A stretch of DNA of 64,000 nt. Origin: RGIG4034 sp045576455. GTDB taxonomy: Bacteria > Bacillota > Clostridia > Lachnospirales > Lachnospiraceae. A model generated the notes under the pieces. It searched no databases. It was given only the letters and a program-made list of their open reading frames with translations, and was not told the origin of the DNA. The stretch spans positions 23,163 through 87,162 of the forward strand of contig JAZNGM010000027.1 in NCBI GenBank assembly GCA_045576455.1. Reading direction: 5' to 3'. Position 1 is the first letter of the stretch; each line of letters begins with the position of its first letter. Positions 43,287 through 52,647 of the stretch are shown one piece after another. Both the position numbers and the translations under genes were made by a program.

Positions 43287-44345
43287 ATGCATAAAGTAAT
43301 GATTGTAGACGATAATATGGCAAATCTTATTATGGCGAAGAAGACATTGGAAGATATCTATGAAGTAATTCCCGTTTCTTCAGGTATTTCTGCATTGGAG
43401 TGTTTGACAGACATGCCTGAACCGCCGGATTTGGTTTTACTTGATGTTGATATGCCGAATGTTAACGGATTCCAGGTAATCAGTGAAATTAAAAATATAA
43501 AGAAGCTTATGGATATTCCTATTATTTTCCTCACAGCACAGGATGATGATACAACGGAACTTGAAAGTTACAATCTTGGCGCAATTGATTATATTAAAAA
43601 ACCATATACGGCGTTGCTTCTCCGTAAGCGTGTAGATATTCAAATCCAGTTGATGGAACAGCAAAAGCAGTTAAAGGAGTTTAATGAATCCTTAACCGGT
43701 ACCGTTCAGGATAAATCAAAACGAATTGTTGAAATGCAGTATTCCATTGTAGAAATGTTCGTTGAACTTATGGGTAGAAGAGATGGTTATTCCGGCGACC
43801 ATGCAAGACGTGTAGAAAAGTATATGGAGGCATTTTTCTCCGAAATTATCAGAAGCAAAAAATATGAAGTAAATGCAGATGACAGTATTACTATTTGTTT
43901 TGCCTCAAAAATTCATGACGTAGGTAAGATGTGTATACGTGATAATTTTATGTTACAGCCGATGGTATTTATGGAAGAACCGGATCAGGTGAAAGCACAT
44001 ACATATTTAGGAGCAGAAGCGATTGCTAAAATAGCAAACGTTTCAACGGGTAGCGGATTCTTTAATTATGCTTATAATATGTGCCGAAGCCATCATGAGA
44101 AATGGGATGGAACCGGTTATCCGGATCATCTTATCGGACCAAAGATACCTTTTGAAGCAAGAGCATTATCAATAGTTAATACATATGATATATTGCGTTC
44201 ACGACCGGTAAACGGTAAAGTGTGTTCGCATCAGGAAGCTTTAATGAGACTTAATATGATGAAAGGCTCTTTCTTTGAACCAAGTCTTGTTGATTTGTTT
44301 ATCAAAGCAGGAAGAGATATCGAAAAAGTTACTTTAGTAAAGTAG
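43287..44345 (+). CDS. response regulator with HD-GYP domain
   Basis: 352 residues. The receiver domain (1-120) has phospho-acceptor D53 (LVLLDVDMP) and lysine in YIKKPY. A short helical linker leads to a C-terminal HD-GYP domain: HDVGKM supplies the HD pair and HHEKWDGTGYP the GYP motif, with later NTYDIL. HD-GYP proteins hydrolyse cyclic di-GMP or related dinucleotides. The spacing (5 bases after the VWA gene, 10 before the hybrid kinase) makes it the probable output of the adjoining phosphorelay. Confidence 0.9.
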   Translation: MHKVMIVDDNMANLIMAKKTLEDIYEVIPVSSGISALECLTDMPEPPDLVLLDVDMPNVNGFQVISEIKNIKKLMDIPIIFLTAQDDDTTELESYNLGAIDYIKKPYTALLLRKRVDIQIQLMEQQKQLKEFNESLTGTVQDKSKRIVEMQYSIVEMFVELMGRRDGYSGDHARRVEKYMEAFFSEIIRSKKYEVNADDSITICFASKIHDVGKMCIRDNFMLQPMVFMEEPDQVKAHTYLGAEAIAKIANVSTGSGFFNYAYNMCRSHHEKWDGTGYPDHLIGPKIPFEARALSIVNTYDILRSRPVNGKVCSHQEALMRLNMMKGSFFEPSLVDLFIKAGRDIEKVTLVK

Positions 44346-44355
44346 GTGATTTATA

Positions 44356-46467
44356 ATGCAATTTATTTTAAATAAATATTTTGACAGATCATTACCAGTC
44401 AGAAAACTTACATATAATGTTGCGGCGTTTACGCTTTTGGTAACTTTTATTACAACGCTTGTAAATGATATTATTTTTAAAGCAGACCCTATTGCTTTTG
44501 TGATAGATGGTATATGTATTATCGGTGGTGTTGCACTCATAATTGCAGGAGATTATGTTAAAAATACGCATATACTTATCCGTGCTGCACTTTTGGTTGT
44601 GAGTTTTGTTTTAGTACCGTGTATGTATTTAATTACACCGACCTTTAATTGTGAAATGCTGGTTTTTTGTCTTTTATGCCTTGTTTTTACAAGTATACTT
44701 TCCGAAGGAAAGTTTTTGTATATTATTGTGACGGTTGAATTACTTATATATGTCACTTTAATGTTAAATAGTATTTTTGGGGTCTATAAGCAACTAAGTT
44801 TTGATACCTCTCTTGAAACGTATATACGGGTTTTATGTGCAATATTAATAACTGCAGTTTCCTGTGGCTTCTTATTAAGATACCGGAGTGCATTCCTGAT
44901 ACAAGAAATGCAGGATAATTTACAAGGTGAAAAGGAAGCGAAAGAACTTGATTTTTCCAGGGATATGTTTCTTGTAAATGTTTCGCATGATATAAGAACG
45001 CCGTTACAGGCTATTATCGGTACGACAGAAATTCTTATGTCAGATGAAGATAACGAGGAGATTAAGAAAAATGCATATTTTATGTCAAATGCCGGACGTG
45101 CGTTGCTGACTATTGTTAATAATATGCTTGATTTTTCGAGATTAAAACAAAAGGATATAGTTGTTTATGATGAAATGTATCATTTTAGCATATTGCTAAA
45201 TGATTTAATAAACATGTTTTCAATCAGCGTCGCTAATACAAGAGTAGAGTTTATTACGACAATTAATCCGAATATACCTGAACATTTAATCGGGGATAAG
45301 GATAAAATACGTACGGTATTTACTACCATTTTGGATAATGCAGTGAAGTATACTTCCACAGGCGTTATCGAGCTTACCGTTGATTATGAAAAAACTGATG
45401 TAAATACTGCACTTATTAAAGTGTCAGTTGCAGATACGGGAATAGGAATGACTGCCGAAGTCCTTGAAAAGTTATTTAATGTGCCGGAAGATGAGATAGA
45501 AAGACGTGAATTGACCGGTGAAGGCATGGGTATTATCAGTTGTCAAAGAATTCTTGATAAAATGGGCGGCAGTATAAAAGCAAGAAGTGTTTTTGGGGAA
45601 GGAACCACATTTACTTTCAGCTATACACAGAAATTTCAGGAACAGGAACCGATGGTTGAAGTGCATCCAAATGGTAAAAAGGTTCTTGTATTTGAGAAAA
45701 ACTTTGATTGCAGACGTTCCTTTGAAAACGTCATGTTGTATTTTGGTATAAAATGTGTATGTGCTACAACAATTGATGAGTTTGTTGAGTATGTTGAAGA
45801 TGACTCCTTTACTCATTATTTTGTGGCAAGAGATAATTATGACCTTTTGAATGATTTTCAAAAATCATCAATTAACATGCACCGCCTTGTTATTTTAAAC
45901 GATGCGTTAAATTTCAATTACGGTCAGGAAGCGGCATGTTATTGTGTAAGACCAATCAACAGTCTTAATGTCGGTGCCATCTTTAATGGAAATGATAATT
46001 TTTCCATCAGGAATATTGCCCATACTGGAGATATTGTTTGTCCCGGCGTGCGAGCTTTGGTTGTAGATGATAATCTTATTAATTTGGATGTGGCTTCCGG
46101 TATATTAAAACGCTATGAATGCGAAGTGACAACCGTAACGAGCGGCAAAGAATGTTTGAATATAATGGAACAGGAATTTTTCGATATTCTTTTCCTTGAT
46201 TATATGATGCCTGAAATGGATGGTATAGATACATTAAACTTTATACGTCAATTTGAGGACACTAAGAAAAAGGCTATTCCTGCCGTAGCACTCACGGCAA
46301 ATGCTGTCAGTGGAGCCAGGGAAATGTTTATGAATGCCGGTTTTGATGAATATGTATCCAAACCGATTGAGATAGAGCATTTAGAGAATGTTCTTAAGAA
46401 ACTTCTTCCTAACCATAAGATTCTGTGGAAAGAAGATTATGAAGAAAGGAGGAAGCATAATGACTAA
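44356..46467 (+). CDS. hybrid sensor histidine kinase / receiver
   Basis: 703 residues. About six membrane helices (roughly 17-180) without a large external loop form the sensor. The histidine kinase core is intact: H211 in NVSHDIRTPLQAI, TTILDNAVKYT, DTGIGM and GEGMGI boxes. A receiver-like segment (about 435-560) lacks an acceptor Asp. A true C-terminal receiver (about 565-695) follows with D615 (LFLDYMMPEMDG) and K in YVSKPI. It overlaps the next gene by 8 bases. The sensor input may be membrane state or a lipophilic ligand; none is evident. Confidence 0.9.
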   Translation: MQFILNKYFDRSLPVRKLTYNVAAFTLLVTFITTLVNDIIFKADPIAFVIDGICIIGGVALIIAGDYVKNTHILIRAALLVVSFVLVPCMYLITPTFNCEMLVFCLLCLVFTSILSEGKFLYIIVTVELLIYVTLMLNSIFGVYKQLSFDTSLETYIRVLCAILITAVSCGFLLRYRSAFLIQEMQDNLQGEKEAKELDFSRDMFLVNVSHDIRTPLQAIIGTTEILMSDEDNEEIKKNAYFMSNAGRALLTIVNNMLDFSRLKQKDIVVYDEMYHFSILLNDLINMFSISVANTRVEFITTINPNIPEHLIGDKDKIRTVFTTILDNAVKYTSTGVIELTVDYEKTDVNTALIKVSVADTGIGMTAEVLEKLFNVPEDEIERRELTGEGMGIISCQRILDKMGGSIKARSVFGEGTTFTFSYTQKFQEQEPMVEVHPNGKKVLVFEKNFDCRRSFENVMLYFGIKCVCATTIDEFVEYVEDDSFTHYFVARDNYDLLNDFQKSSINMHRLVILNDALNFNYGQEAACYCVRPINSLNVGAIFNGNDNFSIRNIAHTGDIVCPGVRALVVDDNLINLDVASGILKRYECEVTTVTSGKECLNIMEQEFFDILFLDYMMPEMDGIDTLNFIRQFEDTKKKAIPAVALTANAVSGAREMFMNAGFDEYVSKPIEIEHLENVLKKLLPNHKILWKEDYEERRKHND

Positions 46468-49198
46468 AGTCCAAGCCGATTCGATTTATTATACTGTTAA
46501 AAAGAGAGTACTCAGCTTTGTGCTTTTAGGAATAATTTTTTATTCCGTAATTGCTTCTGTATTATTTATCTTTTTTGCCGGCAATTATAAACTGGGAATA
46601 GTTACTTTCGCCATGGGATTAATGGCTGTAAGCTTGATGATTTTGTGTAATAATCAGAAATATTTTATGCATATAAACTTGATTTTAGTTATACTCTTAA
46701 ATCTTTTGTTTTGTCCGTTGCTTTTAGTATATGGAGGTATTAACGGAACTGCGCCAATCATTTTTGCTATTTCCTTTATGCTAATTTATGTTTTATTAGA
46801 GGGATCCCATATTGCAGTATTAAGTACTATTGTACTTGCTACCGATATTTTGATTATGGCATTAAGAAACAGTTCGGGAATAGATATAAAACCTTATGAT
46901 AATATAGCCATTTATATTATTGATTATCTTGTATGTTTTATCGACGTAGCGGTTGTAATAATTACCATTATTATTTCTCAAAAATCGATCTATGAAAAAG
47001 CAAAGAAGATGCATGAAGACAGACGTAAACTCCTTTTACAGGCAAGTAATGTAAAAGGGCATTTCCTTGCAAGTACTTCTAATGAAATAAGAAATCCGGT
47101 GAATTCGATTATTAGTATAAATGAACTTATGTTAAAAGAAGATTCCTCGGAACTGGTAAAAGAAGAGGCAAAAAAAATTCAGATGGCAAGTTATACTTTG
47201 TTATCGATTATTGATGATGTTTTGGCTTATTCAAAGCTGGAAGCCGGTAAACTTAAATTAATGCCGACAGAATATAATATAAAAAATGTACTTAAGGAGA
47301 TTATTGAGTCCATTGCGGTTGAACTCACCAATAACAAAATAAATTTTGATGTACGTATTAACCGTGACATGCCATATAATTTGTTTGGTGATGAAATGTA
47401 TATTCGTATGATTTTTATGAATATACTGATGATTGCAATCGAAAATACCAGTAATGGCCGTGTTTTACTCCATATTGACTATGAAAAAGAAGAAGATAAT
47501 GGAATCGTAGTAAAAGTACAAATTGCAGACACGAGCTTTGGTTTATCAAAAATTGATATACGGTCATTATTTGGCCAGTATAAAATATATGATTCAAGAC
47601 AAAGCAGCAATATGAAGGGTATCAGTTTAAAATATATGATTTGTAAAGAACTGTTAGCCCTTATGGATGGTTCAATTGAAGTAGAAAGTATACAAGGAAT
47701 CGGAATGTCTACTGAGTTTACGTTCCGCAATAAGGTTGTAAATGATGCACCGATGCTTCATCTTGATAAGAAAGACAGATGCAATGTACTTGTTATGCTT
47801 GTAAATGATTATATGCAAAGCTTTTGGACAGAAACTTTAGCAGGATTTCACAGTATGTCGCTTAAGTTTTGTAACAGTCCTTCCTATTTGCCTAAAATTC
47901 TTGAAGAAAAAAAGTTTGACTATATATTTATTCCGCATGAACTCTTTGAGCAGGTAAAGGAGACGTTATTGCAGTATGAATGTTCAGACTATACCTATAT
48001 CATTGGCGAGTATAATCATACTTTAGAAGATTATGAAGGTTTTAGGATGATCAGACGTCCGATATCCTGTATTAATCTGGAGGGTGTATTTAATCAAACC
48101 TGGAATGCGGATGATTATACAAGGCGCATGAATAAGTTTAATTTCTATGCTCCTAAAGCAAAAGTTCTTATGGTTGATGACAGTACGATGAGTCTCAAAC
48201 TTGCCAGTACAATGTTTGAACAATTTAAGATTGATTTAGCTATTGCAACTTCAGGAGAAGAGTGCCTTAAGAAAGTAAAAGAAAATAAATATGATTTAAT
48301 TCTTTTGGATCAATCGTTACCGGATATTTACGGAATTAATTTAATGGAAAATATCCGTTCTTTACCGGACGAAGATTATATGAAAATGCCGATTATTCTT
48401 TTGACCTCGGCAAAAGATATTGAAACACGTGATGAATTTGTTCAGACAGGCTTTAACGATTACATGGTTAAACCGATTAATATGAGAATGCTTGAAAAAG
48501 TTTTGATTAATTATTTAGACAAAACACTTATTGAAGAATATTCTCAGGAACAAGTAGTTAAGACAGTAGATGCAAGTCAACCTGCATCCAATATTAAATC
48601 CGGTTTGGATACGGCAAAAGGTCTGCTTAACATCGGCTTTAATCAGCAGGCATATGAAGCAATACTTAATACCTTTTATAAGGAATGTGTTAAGAATCTT
48701 GCATTGTTACCGGAGTTAAAAGCAAGTGATGATTTATCTTTATTTACTACATATGTCCATGGTATGAAGAGTGCATCAGCAAGTATTGGTGCCATGGAAG
48801 TATCTGCACTTTTTAAAAAGCTGGAATTTGCAGGAAAAGAGAGTAACAGGGAATTTATTGAAAGTAATTATGCTCCTTACACCGAAAAGCTTATTGAAAT
48901 TCTTGAGGAAGTTAAAGTATATTTAACAGAACATAATGCTTTTGAAGGTGATGAAGAACAATCTGATCTTGAACAGGCAGAACAGGAAGAGATAAGATTT
49001 GAGCAGCTTGAGGAGTTTAAAAACCTGTTAGATAAGATGGATCTGAAACATTGTGATAATATTATTGAAAACATGAGTCAACGCAATTTCGGTCAGGAAG
49101 TAAACGCACAAATCCGTGAGATGAAGACCGCATATGAAAATTTCGATTTCCATACGGTAAAGAAAACGTTGACAACACTTATGAATTCATTGGGTTAA
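46460..49198 (+). CDS. degenerate hybrid histidine kinase with receiver and Hpt domains
   Basis: 912 residues from ATG at 46460, chosen because AAGGAGG ends 7 bases upstream; it overlaps the preceding gene by 8 bases. About six membrane helices (15-170) resemble those of its neighbour. The kinase core is degenerate: N208 replaces the phospho-accepting His (STSNEIRNP), Ile325 replaces the metal-binding Asn of the N box, and S359 replaces the first Gly of the DTGxG box; the G2 region reads MKGISLKY. A receiver-like segment without Asp (about 430-560) is followed by a complete receiver (D617 in ILLDQSLPD) and an Hpt domain with H767 (VHGMKSASASIGA). It probably acts as phosphorelay carrier or scaffold rather than as kinase. 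Confidence 0.85.
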   Translation: MTKVQADSIYYTVKKRVLSFVLLGIIFYSVIASVLFIFFAGNYKLGIVTFAMGLMAVSLMILCNNQKYFMHINLILVILLNLLFCPLLLVYGGINGTAPIIFAISFMLIYVLLEGSHIAVLSTIVLATDILIMALRNSSGIDIKPYDNIAIYIIDYLVCFIDVAVVIITIIISQKSIYEKAKKMHEDRRKLLLQASNVKGHFLASTSNEIRNPVNSIISINELMLKEDSSELVKEEAKKIQMASYTLLSIIDDVLAYSKLEAGKLKLMPTEYNIKNVLKEIIESIAVELTNNKINFDVRINRDMPYNLFGDEMYIRMIFMNILMIAIENTSNGRVLLHIDYEKEEDNGIVVKVQIADTSFGLSKIDIRSLFGQYKIYDSRQSSNMKGISLKYMICKELLALMDGSIEVESIQGIGMSTEFTFRNKVVNDAPMLHLDKKDRCNVLVMLVNDYMQSFWTETLAGFHSMSLKFCNSPSYLPKILEEKKFDYIFIPHELFEQVKETLLQYECSDYTYIIGEYNHTLEDYEGFRMIRRPISCINLEGVFNQTWNADDYTRRMNKFNFYAPKAKVLMVDDSTMSLKLASTMFEQFKIDLAIATSGEECLKKVKENKYDLILLDQSLPDIYGINLMENIRSLPDEDYMKMPIILLTSAKDIETRDEFVQTGFNDYMVKPINMRMLEKVLINYLDKTLIEEYSQEQVVKTVDASQPASNIKSGLDTAKGLLNIGFNQQAYEAILNTFYKECVKNLALLPELKASDDLSLFTTYVHGMKSASASIGAMEVSALFKKLEFAGKESNREFIESNYAPYTEKLIEILEEVKVYLTEHNAFEGDEEQSDLEQAEQEEIRFEQLEEFKNLLDKMDLKHCDNIIENMSQRNFGQEVNAQIREMKTAYENFDFHTVKKTLTTLMNSLG

Positions 49199-49203
49199 AT
49201 ATA

Positions 49204-50226
49204 TTAATAAAACAGGTTTGTAATTATTATATATTTAACCGGTTTTAAAAATTTAATAAAGTCTGTAATATCTATAATAATCGGACTGAAAATTAAACAT
49301 AATGTTATGTAAGCAGGGAGAATGGCAAGAACAATCTTCCTGCTTATTTTCATGGAATAGATAATATAGTAAAGCAAATATAAAATAATTAGGAATAGAG
49401 TAAGGCTGATTAACGAACGGATTAAGCCTTTATTATATAAGAAAAATGTACAACCCATAAATACAACACCCGGAAGTGTTATATAGGGTGTAATAAACTT
49501 AAGCATATTTTTTTTCTTTTCTTTATATATCATTTTATCGAAACAATGTGCTTTAGCATAATTCAAATAAGTAATATAGCCTGAAAATGCTGAAAGCATT
49601 ACCATAATAGAAAGTACGCCGATAAAAGGTGCGGACAAAACATTTTTTGCATGTATTTCATAGGTATCATTTCCGGATATATTAAATGAAAATGTAGCAT
49701 CGGTAGTAGTGTAACTTAAATATGCTTCAGAAAGCATATTATTTATTTCTTCATGGTCAATATCGTTAAGTTCGTCAGCGTTTTCAATATAAATATTTAA
49801 TTGGTGAAATGCATATTCATGGAATAATTGGCTGAAAAGAACCTGGTTTACTACATTGTCAGTGGTCGTAAGCCGGTTCGTATATACTTTGATTTTATTT
49901 TTGTATTTACCGTTATCCATAGCTTTAACAATTTCATCGGTAAGGACGTAGCCGCATTCAAGTTCCAGCCGCATAACGGCATTTTTTAAGTCTTCCATAC
50001 TATCATATTGTATAAAGGATATATTGCCATCATATGATATAAGCCGGTCTATAAAACGGTTGAAACATATATTGCCGTCATCATTGTCTGCAACAAAGAA
50101 ACCGGCAAGTATATTAGTATTGCTTTTTTGTGGATATATGTAAAGAAAACTTGTAATTAATAGCATTAATATAGGAATTAATATAAAGGTTTTCTTTTTG
50201 AAGGCTAATTTAAAGAATTGTTTCAT
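49204..50226 (-). CDS. ABC-2-type transporter permease (second permease)
   Basis: 340 residues. One N-terminal membrane helix (about 14-31) leads to a roughly 165-residue external domain, then about five helices between 200 and 340. This layout matches ABC-2 export permeases with a large loop after helix 1. It is last in the minus-strand ABC operon, 27 bases after the sister permease. Its stop codon lies 5 bases from the end of the convergent kinase gene. Confidence 0.8.
   Translation of the reverse strand: MKQFFKLAFKKKTFILIPILMLLITSFLYIYPQKSNTNILAGFFVADNDDGNICFNRFIDRLISYDGNISFIQYDSMEDLKNAVMRLELECGYVLTDEIVKAMDNGKYKNKIKVYTNRLTTTDNVVNQVLFSQLFHEYAFHQLNIYIENADELNDIDHEEINNMLSEAYLSYTTTDATFSFNISGNDTYEIHAKNVLSAPFIGVLSIMVMLSAFSGYITYLNYAKAHCFDKMIYKEKKKNMLKFITPYITLPGVVFMGCTFFLYNKGLIRSLISLTLFLIILYLLYYIIYSMKISRKIVLAILPAYITLCLIFSPIIIDITDFIKFLKPVKYIIITNLFY
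49209..49248 (+). terminator. possible terminator of the MoxR/phosphorelay operon inside the convergent permease gene
   Basis: AAAACAGGTT (49209-49218) pairs with AACCGGTTTT (49237-49246) with one mismatch. It sits within the 3' end of the minus-strand permease. Confidence 0.4.
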
Positions 50227-50253
50227 GTTTATCCTTTCGTAATCGCTTATGAA

Positions 50254-51339
50254 CTAATTTGTAAGCATCATATTTTGCAATAGTGTGAACGGGCAGAAGC
50301 TTGAAAGTTTTCGTATAAATGTTCCTAAAAAGGCATTAGGTATAATGAAGCCGGATAAAAAGGCTAATATAAACGAAAGTATAAATAGCAATATAATAGA
50401 ATGCATACTATTTTTTGTTAGTGAAAAGAGTAAATAAACCAGTATAGAAAAAGATAATGAAAGAACTAAAACCGGTAAAAATTCTATTTTTTTTGATTTT
50501 AATACCATATGTGAAATCAAAGGATAGGTAATAAAACAAAAGATAAAATAAGAGATAAATACATAGGTATATCTGGCTGATTTTAGTTTTATCAAACCTT
50601 TATTAATCATTTTTAGTTTTGCATTAAATGAGGGTGTGTTGGTATTGAGGTATCCTGAAAAACATATTCCCCATAATGAAAGTAATAATATATAACCTGC
50701 CGTTATATAAAATTCATAAGGAGAGTGAGTATCAGATACGGTAAGCTTTTTTACGGTAAATAATGAATCACTTGATAGGGCATATCTAAGGTTTGTCAGA
50801 TTTATGTTAGTAAAAGCTTCGTCTGTGTATTCATACAGACCATGTAAAAAATATAAATCTGCTATTGAATATATGCATGCCTGCGCTGTCATAAGTAATG
50901 AACTTCCTGCTTTTGCAAATTCTTTAACCAGAAGATTTGAAAATCCTGATACCTGTCCTAAATAAATTGCGGCTTGGTAATCCATGCCGTTTTTGATGTT
51001 GTCCATTATTCCGGAAGGAAGAGTAATAAGAGCCGTGAGGTTTCCTTCATTAAGCTGATAACGGGCTTCGTCGAGTGTGTCAAAAGTTATAAAATTAAAA
51101 TTATTAGTTGACGCTTCATAGTTATTGGCAAGTAACAAGGAATATTTTTTGGCATATTCAGAATCCGTAACAATTCCTACTTTAGCGATAGCAGCATTAT
51201 TCTTTTGGTCAAAAAAACGGGTTGCACAAAAAGCAATTGCACCAATTAAAATAAAAAGTGCAATTGCTCCCGTTATAAGCGTTGGTAATGCTTTAATATA
51301 GCGTTTTCCTTCAAGATTAAAAAAATGCTTTACAGACAT
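50254..51339 (-). CDS. ABC-2-type transporter permease (first permease)
   Basis: 361 residues. One N-terminal helix (about 19-40), a roughly 165-residue external domain, then about five to six helices between 205 and 355. It parallels the downstream permease in layout, so the pair probably forms a heterodimeric export channel. A 12-base gap separates it from the anchored surface protein gene upstream. Confidence 0.8.
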   Translation of the reverse strand: MSVKHFFNLEGKRYIKALPTLITGAIALFILIGAIAFCATRFFDQKNNAAIAKVGIVTDSEYAKKYSLLLANNYEASTNNFNFITFDTLDEARYQLNEGNLTALITLPSGIMDNIKNGMDYQAAIYLGQVSGFSNLLVKEFAKAGSSLLMTAQACIYSIADLYFLHGLYEYTDEAFTNINLTNLRYALSSDSLFTVKKLTVSDTHSPYEFYITAGYILLLSLWGICFSGYLNTNTPSFNAKLKMINKGLIKLKSARYTYVFISYFIFCFITYPLISHMVLKSKKIEFLPVLVLSLSFSILVYLLFSLTKNSMHSIILLFILSFILAFLSGFIIPNAFLGTFIRKLSSFCPFTLLQNMMLTN

Positions 51340-51351
51340 ATTATTTCCTTT

Positions 51352-52647
51352 TTATCCGATGGGTACATAATCTTTAAATAAGTTAAACAGAAGATTATTG
51401 TTAAGGTTTTGTGTAATGGTTTGTATAAGCGTATTCATTTCTTCAGGAACCGCTATGTTGTAACGGTTTGTTTTAGGAAAATCAATAGAACCTGAATAAG
51501 GGGTTACGCCATAATAACCGGTTAGTGTTATAAATTCTTCGCCATTATATATACGTAATTTTTCTAAGTCAAAATTAAAACTTTTTCCTTTTTCATAATC
51601 CGTGTAGGAACCGGCTAACTCAAGAATGTTAATATCTCTAATGGTTAAATTCATAACCGTATTAACCGTTTCATTATCATCAAGGGCAAAGATGCGATGT
51701 TCAAAAGCCACCAAAGGTATAGTTGTACCATTTGCATCGGATTGCGTAAGTTTAACATTGAATAATTGTTCAGTTTCTTTAAAGGTACATGAATAAGAAA
51801 AAGTCATGTTTCCTACATTGAAATCTTGGAGTTCGATTTTTGTTAAATATCCATTTGCATCAACTTCGAGGTTAATGACTATATTTTCTTTAATCACATC
51901 CAGGCCGTTTTTAATATTTTCTGATTCTGCTTCACCAATAATGTTGCTTAAGAAAGGTTTGATTTCATTGAGTATTTCTTCAATAGATTCTTTGTTAAGC
52001 GTGATTTTATAGTTTGTTTCAGAGATTTTTTCATAGATCAATTTATCATTACTTTGTTCTATAATCTCTTCAATGTTCTTTTGTTTATTTAACGAAAGAA
52101 AAAGGTCTGTGGTATCAATGTCCGGGGCATTGTTTTTAAGGGCGGATTCCAGTAATGGTTTATTGTTGTTTGCTAGTGTAAGAATATCATTTTTATTAAT
52201 ATAAGCGTATCCGTCAAACAAGGTGGAAGAAGATATACCGTAGCCTTCCTCTGTTCCATATAACGTTACATTAATAAGCTCCATAACTTCGGCAAAGCTT
52301 ATTCCGGTTGACAGGATAAAATTATCTGTCTTGGGGTCATATATTATATGGCTTTCTGATAAGGAAAGTCCTTTAAACATGGACAATTGTTCAATATCGG
52401 TATCGGATAATGTGAATGAAAAATAAGAATCGTATGTTCTTTCTTTCATTTTGTCGCTTAATTTACCCATTCCGAGTATCTTATTGGAAGGACCTAATGA
52501 ATTGTTTGTTTTTTTCATAGCTTCCGCAATGGTTTCTTTTACTGTTTTTGTTCTAAAATTTGGTAAGATTACAAATACGGTCAATAGTGTAAGAACGGTT
52601 GCGGTAATTAAAGTTGATATTAATATTATTATTTTACGTTTATTCAT
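51352..52647 (-). CDS. membrane-anchored extracellular protein of unknown function
   Basis: 431 residues that I do not recognise as a named family. One N-terminal helix (about 7-28) after a basic MNKRK start would anchor the rest outside the cell. There is no lipobox cysteine. The external part (about 30-431) is rich in beta-strand patterns and Asn/Thr, with no cysteine pairs or catalytic motif noticed. It starts within the last 8 bases of the ABC ATPase gene and precedes two permease genes, so it is probably an accessory of the exporter. Confidence 0.75.
   Translation of the reverse strand: MNKRKIIILISTLITATVLTLLTVFVILPNFRTKTVKETIAEAMKKTNNSLGPSNKILGMGKLSDKMKERTYDSYFSFTLSDTDIEQLSMFKGLSLSESHIIYDPKTDNFILSTGISFAEVMELINVTLYGTEEGYGISSSTLFDGYAYINKNDILTLANNNKPLLESALKNNAPDIDTTDLFLSLNKQKNIEEIIEQSNDKLIYEKISETNYKITLNKESIEEILNEIKPFLSNIIGEAESENIKNGLDVIKENIVINLEVDANGYLTKIELQDFNVGNMTFSYSCTFKETEQLFNVKLTQSDANGTTIPLVAFEHRIFALDDNETVNTVMNLTIRDINILELAGSYTDYEKGKSFNFDLEKLRIYNGEEFITLTGYYGVTPYSGSIDFPKTNRYNIAVPEEMNTLIQTITQNLNNNLLFNLFKDYVPIG

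Noticed and set aside
46388..46470. Kinase genes at 44356 and 46460 as one frameshifted gene
   Set aside because: The second has its own ribosome site and membrane helices, and both proteins are complete in domain order.
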